Shown: piece by piece, positions 56,491-64,000 of the stretch | How the letters are laid out: every line of letters starts with the position of its first letter | How positions within the stretch are numbered: position 1 is the first letter of the stretch | DNA from: Xenopus tropicalis | Lineage: Eukaryota; Chordata; Amphibia; Anura; Pipidae | Reading direction: 5' to 3' | DNA: 64,000 nt | Assembly (NCBI RefSeq): GCF_000004195.4 | Contig: NC_030678.2 | Span: forward strand, 138,323,047-138,387,046 | Position numbers and translations under genes: made by a program | Notes under the pieces: model-generated | The model's input: the letters and a program-made list of their open reading frames with translations, nothing else | Told to the model about the DNA's origin: nothing | The model's database searches: none

Positions 56491-57047
56491 CACTTTGCTC
56501 CTCCACAATAAAGGTTTTTTAAAGGGTTAGTCCCGTTTGCGGCTCTGAGTGCCAGTGCTTTTTGTGCTATTTGGAAATTAAGTTTTGGCCAGAGGAGAGC
56601 TGGCTCCTGTTGCATTGTTCCAATAGTACAGTAGTTTATAATGTACTGTCTGTATCTCACCCTCTTGAGCACTGACAAATGTATACTAACTGCTATTTTG
56701 AATTGAATATAAGGTTTAAATCCTTTCCTCGTTATGATATCAGTATGACAGGTGAGTCTTTCTTTTTTGGTATTTCTAAACACTGATTTCAAATGTTATA
56801 TTATCCATTACTCACACTAGGTGAAATGCAGGGAGGGAAATTTGAGAAATGTCCCACAGATCTCCCAGGTATTTATGCTGAAAGATGATGTTCATTAAAT
56901 TTCTGAGATGTGTAATATTTCTTTCACTTCCCTATTTACCTGATGTTTGTTCCACCGCTTGCCCCAATTATGCATATACACCTGTATTATCCACCTACTG
57001 TCCCTATTCACAGAAACTGTTTAATGCCAGGGAGGAAAGAGTTGCAA
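56491..57047. other. Intergenic, possible LINE remnant
   Basis: A minus-strand frame at 56490-56792 is open but I cannot connect it firmly to a LINE ORF. No other feature seen. Confidence 0.4.
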
Positions 57048-57066
57048 CAAGTGAACGGTTTTATTC

Positions 57067-57534
57067 TTTTCAATGATTTTTATTTGCATTTTAACTTTTA
57101 CAGAGTGGATATCAATATAACGTCATTTTGTGTTGAACAGTCTATATCCTATTTTTGGTGAATAATGGGGCCAAAGGATGAATAAGAAAAACACACCAAG
57201 AAAATAAAAAAAATTAAAAATTAACTTGACGGTTTCTTTATATTCAAAGTCGGTCATTTGAACTTAATGAGATGGAATAGCCTTTGAGGTCCCATGTTAA
57301 AAATAAAACTCAAGATGGTCAGCATCTGTGGGAGAACAGTTTGTATTCAGCCCCAATAAAGTTTACCTTGATTCTTATTTGTCTCGACTGTCCTTTCAAT
57401 AGTTAGTTTAGGATGTAAATGTGGATAAGGTTTCTGCTGTCGGGAAGGAATAAATATACCAGGGTTCCCACACTTTCATGAATTTGTCATGTTTATCTAT
57501 AAGTATGCTAGTTAACCTTTCGTTAACCATAATC
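57067..57534 (-). mobile_element. L1-like 3' fragment with 19-bp target duplication
   Basis: The identical 19-mer CAAGTGAACGGTTTTATTC lies at 57048-57066 and 57535-57553. Between them are 468 bp of antisense L1: the T-rich 3' end at the left and, at the right, a line reading K-F-M-K-V-W-E-P-W-Y-I on the minus strand, typical of the ORF2 C-terminus. A heavily 5'-truncated insertion. Confidence 0.8.
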
Positions 57535-57659
57535 CAAGTGAACGGTTTTATTCATAGAAAGAATAGCTCATATACATCATATTAAGTACATAACTGTTGA
57601 AAAAAAAATCAATCTATGGATTCTGTAGTGATTTTTATGGTATACTTTTTATTTCTAAA

Positions 57660-58260
57660 TTACACTGTTTATATAGCAAAAAATTCACTTTATCATTTAA
57701 AATGTCATTCTTTAACTAACAAATGTATTTTTAGCTGTAATATTGGTGTGTAGGTGCCATCTCAGTGCATTGTGCCTGAGTCTGAGCTTTCAGAAGGAGC
57801 CAGCGCTACACATTAGAACTGCTTTCAGGTAACCTATTGTTTTTCCTACTCCCATGTAACTGGAGGAGTCCCAAGCCGGACTTGGATTTCTTACTATTGA
57901 GTGCTATTCTGATATCTACTGGGAGCTGCTATCTTGCTACCTTCCCATTGTTCTGCTGATCGACTGCTGAGAGAGGGGTGATATCATTCTAACTTACAGC
58001 TCAGCAGTAAGGGAGGTGTCACATGGCGACATTAGTTGCCCAAGATAAATCTTCGCTTTTGCGGGCAACTAATCTCCCTGAAATGCCATCCCACCAGCAA
58101 GAATGTAAATCACCGGTGGGATGGAATACGCGTTGCTTCGGTTTTACAAAGTCGCCCGAAGTTTGCCTGCAAGGCAACTTGGGGCATTCTGCTGGAGACG
58201 CTCTATTAATTGATGCGTTTTGAAAAAAAAAACATGTTTTCCCATGACAGTATTCCTTTA
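57660..58260 (+). repeat. Interspersed repeat 'A', copy 2 (reference for the left-edge stack)
   Basis: Runs in the same order as copy 1 but lacks the L1 and TTAA insertions, so it shows both empty sites (around 57718 and TTAA at 58206-58209). It ends GTATTCCTTTAA. A diverged foldback occupies 58010-58190. Confidence 0.8.
58010..58190. mobile_element. Diverged GATTAGTCGCC-type foldback at the same site as in copy 1
   Basis: After CAGCAGTAA it reads GGGAGGTGTCACATGGCGACATTAGTTGCCC...GGCAACTAATCTCCCTG...CATCCCACC. It is the same kind of element as 2581-2919, starting at the equivalent base of the host repeat, but its right end is lost. Confidence 0.65.
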
Positions 58261-58698
58261 ACTTTTAGTATATTATAGAATGGGCAATTCTTAGCAACTT
58301 TCAGTTGGTCTTCATTTTTTTTTGTTTTTAATTTTATATCGTTTTTTTAAATTATTTGCTTTTCTCTTCTGACTCGTTCCAGCCCTCAAATGGGGGTCAC
58401 TGACCTCAACAGCCAAAAACGATTGCTCCGTGAGGCTACAGTGCATTTGTTATTGTTACTTTTTATTGCTTATCTTTCTATTCAGGCCCTCCCCTATTCA
58501 TATTACAGCCTCTCATTCAAACCACTATCTGGTTACTACAGTAAAGAACCCTACCAACCAATAGCTGCTATATAAAAATCTAACACAAAGCTACATAACT
58601 CAAAAACCACCAATAATAAGAACAATTGCAGATTGTCTTAGAATAGCACTTTCTACAACACACTAAGAAATTGATTTAAATATGAACAACCCCTTTAA
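58257..58698. mobile_element. TTAA-bounded repeat (T2-related)
   Basis: Starts TTAACTTTTAGTATATTATAGAATGGG directly at the end of repeat A and ends ACAACCCCTTTAA. A diverged relative lies at about 32400-32785. Confidence 0.6.
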
Positions 58699-61607
58699 AA
58701 TTTCCTCCTGTGATCAAGGGGTCTTGTTTGAGGCTAAACACATTTTGCAGAACTTGCTTTAGGAACTGAGTTTGACCAGTTTAGGGTTAAACTGGCCATG
58801 CATTAAAAGATCCGCTAGTCTTTTCAAGGTCACCACAAAGATTTATCACATATTATACAGGGGAATCCAGAAGTATTCCCAGCAGTTCTATTATTTTCAC
58901 TTTTAGCAAAACTTTCCTGATTGTCAGGAATATGTTCCTGTATCAGCACAGCACTTAGTATTCATTTCAATTCATAAAAATTCCTACCTGGAAAAGGGGT
59001 AACCTACTCATATTTTAAACACAATTAGCAACCAGGATTTCTTAAAAAAATGCACAAGACTTATGGCCTCATTTGGGAAGAGCAGGGCAGTGTGCAACCA
59101 ATGGGCACAAAGCATCATTTTTGCACTTTCCACCCTACCCTTTGGTTAGCATCCAAAGGCACAGCTCTTTGCATTCCCTGGGTGGAGGCAGTGGTAGGGA
59201 GGGGTGGCAGCAGGGCAGCAGGTGTTATACCCTTGACTCGGGTCTTCTTGTAGGCCTGGCTACCTCAGCCCAATACTGCACACAGGGACATATATGTGAT
59301 CATAGGCCATATGCCGTTACCCTATAGGTCCTATTGGTCTTATCCTATGAATTTGCCAGGGCATTAAGTTTAAAAGATCAAGGTAATTATATGGGGTTAT
59401 GTAATATAAAGCCTGAGTTTTCCTAGGTACAGTAACCCATAGAAACTAACCAGCAGGTAGAATTTACTGACCACCTTTTTCAAAAGCAAACATCTTAGTC
59501 TAGAGTCTAGAAATTGCCCTGCCTTTTAGTGCAAAATAAACTTTCTGTTGCCCACCCTGAGCCAGGGGTTAGAATTGACATTCTCGCAAAGTTTGACTAG
59601 TTTTATTGAGACATTTTCAAGCTCACACTGATACATGGGCATTGTCATTGTGTTATTACCATATGAATTTGCAATTTAATACATTTACCTCTATACCAAC
59701 AGGATTTTGGTACAACTCAAAGGATATACTATCAAATGCTCACAATGAAATACTATTGCATTATGGGCCTAAGGATGGCTGTTCTTCCATTACTATGGTA
59801 CCTGGCTGTTATCACAGGTATGGGAGAATTAGGATAATTCCACTAACATGTTATGTAGAATGCACTATGGAGCAAAGGTGCCCTGGGTAAAATGTGTTCT
59901 ACCCAATGATCTGAGTTGCTGTATATGTGTCTAACCCAATGACACCATAGTGCCGTTGATACCCTGTACCAAGGGGTTATTAAAGTCAGTGCTGCTAAAG
60001 GTTACTTGCATCATTCTAGGAACAGTATTGCAGGAAGGAAAAGTTCAAGTGTTCATTTTATATTCCCCAAAAAATTGCACCCAAACCAGAAGGTCTTACT
60101 AATGCGTAATAATAAGTATCAATTTCATATGAGTATGCTGATTTGGTTAGTTTCTCCTAAACACATCCATCTCTCTTGTTTCACTACTTTTATTTTTGAA
60201 AGATATTTTCTTTTTTTCCATCTCCCTTTTCTGTTATGAGTTACAGACAAAAGCAGGTAGTGACGAGTGTGTAAGCGCACGATAGCCACCTCCCTTACAG
60301 CCAGCACCCAAGGCACTAGGAAAAGCTTGTAAGAAGGACCAGAGAGATAACCGGTTTGCTGTAATTTTAGGAAAAGGGCATGGCCCAGATCCTTGGAACT
60401 CTAATATTTAGGAAATCAGCCAAACTATGTTAATTTGATAATTTGAAATAGCTATGGCTGCTGCAGGAAACAGGAAAAGAATACATATATATGTTCTGTT
60501 GCTGATCTCTTTATCTTGGTAATGCTTAGCCGTCTCCCACTGTGTATTCTTTACTTCTAAGAACTGTGAAAGTTATTGTACAAACACACACCAACAGTCA
60601 CCAGTTTTGAATACATTTTTTTATTAGTTTGACATATTGTTTTTTATCATCAGGCACATTGTATTCTGCAGTACTGTGCACCGAGAAACTAGAGACATTT
60701 TACTGTTAATTTATATAGTATATTGCCCTAGGGTTCAGAGTAGTGTATCTCCTATTTCATATTGAGCAGCACAGATAATATCCCAGTGGTGCAATGGTAT
60801 CTACAATGCTAAGTTAATCTTACCAGCATATACTGACAAATGTGTGTTCATGGAAAATAGGAATAAAGAGAATAAGCAGTAGGGAAATGCAGGATAGCAT
60901 GTCCAAATATCTCAGAATGTGGGGTTAGATAAGATAAAAACTGCCTTAAAAGATAGAAAGCCTGTTAAAAACTTTCCTGACAGTCAGAAAAGTTTTGATA
61001 AATGGGGAAAATATCAAGTATCTGGGAATCATTTTGAATTCCCTGGTTCAAATCAGCCCCTAGATATAAGGATTGGAAGTTGTATTATTTACTGTTAGTA
61101 ATATTTACTACTTCGATGCACTTCACCAGTTTCTGATGAAGTTGGAAATGTCTGGTCAAAAAGCTTCAAACCTGTCAATTAGGAAAGTGAAAGTATTTGT
61201 AATGGAAAATCAGTGAAACTAATGTCCCGTTATTTCGATAGCAATTCAGCAGGCAGTAATATATTGGTGGCTTCCCCACTCTTTTTGTCATCTTCTCATT
61301 TAGCAAACAAATGTCATATTTTGTCATATCTCATTTTTGTGGAGGCTGAGGTATTATCAAATAGCAAAGTTAATATTAAGGGTCATTTACTTACACAAGT
61401 GCAGTGCAGTGTGCAATTTCAGATGCTATTCACCTAGTTTTTTCCCCAGCACTGCAGCATTTTTTTCCCATAAATCCAGCATCATTGTGGCCAAGTGCAG
61501 TGATGCCTTCATCATAATTGTGCCTAATACACCTAAATGAAAGCAGTTGTGCAAGCATTGCTTAATCAGTTTTTCCAATCCAAACAAACCATCTAACTAT
61601 ATAAAGT
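58699..61607. other. Intergenic, nothing recognised
   Basis: A fragment near 59430-59490 (CAGCAGGTAGAATTTACTGACCACC) belongs to the small repeat of 49662-49770. No gene, splice-supported frame or RNA gene found. Confidence 0.45.
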
Positions 61608-61670
61608 CTCGGATGCCAATATAATTTGGCCTGCCACCACATATACACATACATGCATAGAATTTTAGAT
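61608..61670 (+). repeat. 63-bp exact duplicate, copy 1
   Basis: CTCGGATGCCAATATAATTT through CATAGAATTTTAGAT is identical over 63 bases to 62863-62925, in the same orientation, 1.25 kb away. Identity stops sharply on both sides. Confidence 0.95.
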
Positions 61671-62428
61671 GCAATCAACATGTTTTACCCCATATCCTAG
61701 TGAATGAGTCTTTATTCAAGATCCTGAGGCTTAACAGCTCACATTGCAGACTATACTCCTCAGAAGTTAGCACGAGAGCATCTTGATCAATGGCAATGAT
61801 GCCCATAAACACCTTCATGTCTACTTTCAACTACAGTTTTTTTCAAAACAGAAAAGGACATTTTTAATTTCATCTTAAGAAACAAATGTGATGCTATTGA
61901 GTCAAAGAGAAATGTTCTTCCTGTTGTTTCCCCACCCTTTATCTTTCATAGCAGGCAGTTATTGCATTGTGATGTTGAAAAGAGCTAGCATTTTAGCATT
62001 CAGAAGAAGCACCACAGATCAGAAAGAATAGACAATACATAAAAATAGCACAAGATATTAGACACAGTCCTATGGAATCCTCGGTTTTGCTGTCATTTAC
62101 CTTCACAGTCTGATAGGAGTGCAGGTCCTTTTCTTACACTCTGGTTCCTTTAACATTGAAGAGACTTGGAGCAGTGAAGATAAACAGACTTTGTAAGGAG
62201 AGCGCATGTGCTATACTGTACCGGACCCACCCCAATGTGTGGTATGTGACATACCACCAGTCAAACTACATTTATATCTGGCACAGGAAGGGCTCACAGC
62301 AGAGAGTATGTCTCTGGGATCCCTGAGTGAGATGAAAATGTGAGTGAATTACAGATACTTGAGCTTTAAACTGCTAAAAAAAAAAAGGTAAGAACCTTAG
62401 ACATACCAAGTATACCTAATTATTTGTG

Positions 62429-62469
<41 letters not shown>

Positions 62470-62862
62470 TGACAACATTTTTTGTAAATATTTGTGTGAG
62501 TACCTGGATATGAAAATATAGAATAAACTGTACCTGGAATTTCAATTTCATACTCTATATCTTTTGTATAAAAGAGCAAAGCATATTTGTATGAATACTT
62601 ATCTGGAAGCCATAGGACCCAATGCTCACCAGATGAGGATGCTGACCATGTGGGAAGGCCATTAGATTTAAAGTTACACTTTCCACCTCTTCTGCAGGTG
62701 TACAAATGGACATGACCTGCATTTAAATGTGGCACATCTCAGGTTTGAAGTGTTCTAAATATTGAAATGTTGGATAAGGAGTCGGGGGGCGGGTTCAGAA
62801 AGATGGGTTGGATGCACGCAACAAACCTGTAGGGGGGTGGGCATTATGGCTGGGTGCCATGG
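61671..62862. other. Intergenic with TA microsatellite
   Basis: A TA tract at about 62435-62465. No gene seen. Confidence 0.5.
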
Positions 62863-62925
62863 CTCGGATGCCAATATAATTTGGCCTGCCACCACATATA
62901 CACATACATGCATAGAATTTTAGAT
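62863..62925 (+). repeat. 63-bp exact duplicate, copy 2
   Basis: Second copy of the 61608-61670 segment. Flanking text differs immediately outside, except that both neighbourhoods hold 'CCCATAA(A/G)TCCAG' words from a wider repeat. Confidence 0.95.
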
Positions 62926-63949
62926 TTTTACCCACAATCCAGTGTTTCCCCCATAAGTCCAGTGTTATTGCCATTGCCAGGGAAAGTTGTCCCTGATACA
63001 ATCGTAGCTGATGTTGTTCTTGCACTTAGATGCAAGTTGGATGCAAATGTAATGGAAATCCAGTGCAACTGTGTTGTGCCAACTGATGCAGCCCACTGTG
63101 GGTACCCTGGAGCTACTGTCTAGTTATGAGGTAGCAATAGCTCCAGGGTTCTGCTGAAGTGGTGTTGAGTGAGACCATAAGGAAGCGTAGGGAGCACATG
63201 TTGACTAAATAGATTTATTAAATGGGACTTTTGCACTCAGTGACTGTGGGGAAACTAGCAAGACTGCAACTGTGCTTGCAGGTTGTAAATGACCCCTGTA
63301 AATTTTCTAAATACACAACTTTTTAGTGTTCTGTACCTGTGCAAAAGTTAAATGTCATATAATTACTGTGACAGTCATACTGTTACATCTGGTTACCCAT
63401 TAACCATACTGGGAAAATAGAAAATCACACAGCTTCCAGGTCTCTAGATCCAGGTATTGCAGAAGGAACCTTGAAACGGAATGTTCCTACTTGTCCCATC
63501 ACAACCCCAGACCCTACAGAGACAAATGGGGTTTTTGGTATTCAGTTATACTTTTTGTATTTCATGACCCACAACAAATTAGAGGAAGCATTTGGTGGAA
63601 TAGGAGTGTATTGAATAGCAAAATGATTTCTCCTGCCCTAATGCACATAAGTGTTAAAGGAAAGGGGTGTCATGGAGAGTGACATTCTAGCTGTGATTGT
63701 TTCATCATTTTATCTTCCCTTTGTTTCCATAATAATAAATGTATTTGTATTTATTCTCCGTATTATTTTTACATTTTATATAGAATCAACACATTCTACG
63801 GTGCTGTTCAGAACATCCATGGGAGCAAACACTGGAACACGGCACTGCCTCTGGGGGGGTCACTGGAGACGACTGGGTTTGCAATTAAGGCAACATACCT
63901 CTGCATGGTACTTCTAGACTGCTTAACCAGGTAAGGCCATAGACTAGTG
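62926..63949. other. Intergenic, nothing recognised
   Basis: No gene, RNA or bounded repeat can be supported. Confidence 0.45.
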
Positions 63950-64000
63950 CAAGGATCCCCAACCTTTTTTACCTGTGAGCCACATTGAAATGGAAAAAGA
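63950..64000. mobile_element. Start of a hAT-like miniature element, cut by the window edge
   Basis: CAAGGATCCCCAACCTTTTTTACC...GTGAGCCACATT is the terminus of a common vertebrate hAT miniature group (compare CAAGGGTAGGGAACCT at 26370). The other end is outside the window. Confidence 0.6.

Noticed and set aside
26300..64000. Search for dgka, expected beyond pym1 by human synteny
   Set aside because: No EF-hand, C1 or GGDGT-type exon was found on the plus strand; the gene may lie further right or elsewhere in frogs.

Overview
This is vertebrate nuclear DNA, almost certainly a Xenopus (clawed frog) chromosome. I base that on split genes with canonical GT/AG introns and on dense frog-type mobile DNA: TTAA-flanked foldback elements starting TTAAAGG, GC-rich palindromes with TWA duplications, long-TIR Tc1 elements, L1-like LINEs, a Penelope-like element and many hAT miniatures. 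I cannot tell X. tropicalis from X. laevis by reading alone.

Two host genes are recognisable, both on the minus strand. Near the left edge are the first two coding exons of a matrix metalloproteinase, best matched to mmp19 (signal-peptide exon 7818-7913, propeptide exon 6120-6208). Its catalytic and hemopexin exons must lie beyond the left edge, so bases 1-6119 are intron 2 and hold a stack of nested transposons. The complete three-exon pym1 gene (partner of Y14-Mago, formerly WIBG) has coding exons at 25747-25777, 20405-20498 and 19132-19609 and encodes 200 residues. mmp19 and pym1 are also neighbours in human 12q13.2, which supports both calls. Directly upstream of pym1, on the same strand, two well-spliced candidate exons (26126-26302 and 25927-25977) may be the 3' end of a gene I do not recognise.

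From about 26.3 kb to the right edge I see no confident host exon. The DNA is mobile-element archaeology: hAT elements with 8-bp duplications, a foldback split by a Tc1 element, an L1 split by a TTAA element and a Penelope-like element (itself split by a miniature element), a deleted Tc1 copy, a hAT miniature split by an LTR-like insert that was hit by two palindromes, and a Harbinger-type element at 54990-55450. Several insertions can be read to the base because their duplications survive or because a second copy in the window shows the empty site.

I found no evidence for a new multi-gene system, CRISPR, operon or RNA gene. The best leads are the unassigned exon pair beside the pym1 promoter, the dated nesting series at the left edge, a SPIN-like hAT with an inverted terminus, an apparent templated insertion at 51.5 kb, and CRE palindromes in the terminal repeats of the Penelope-like element.
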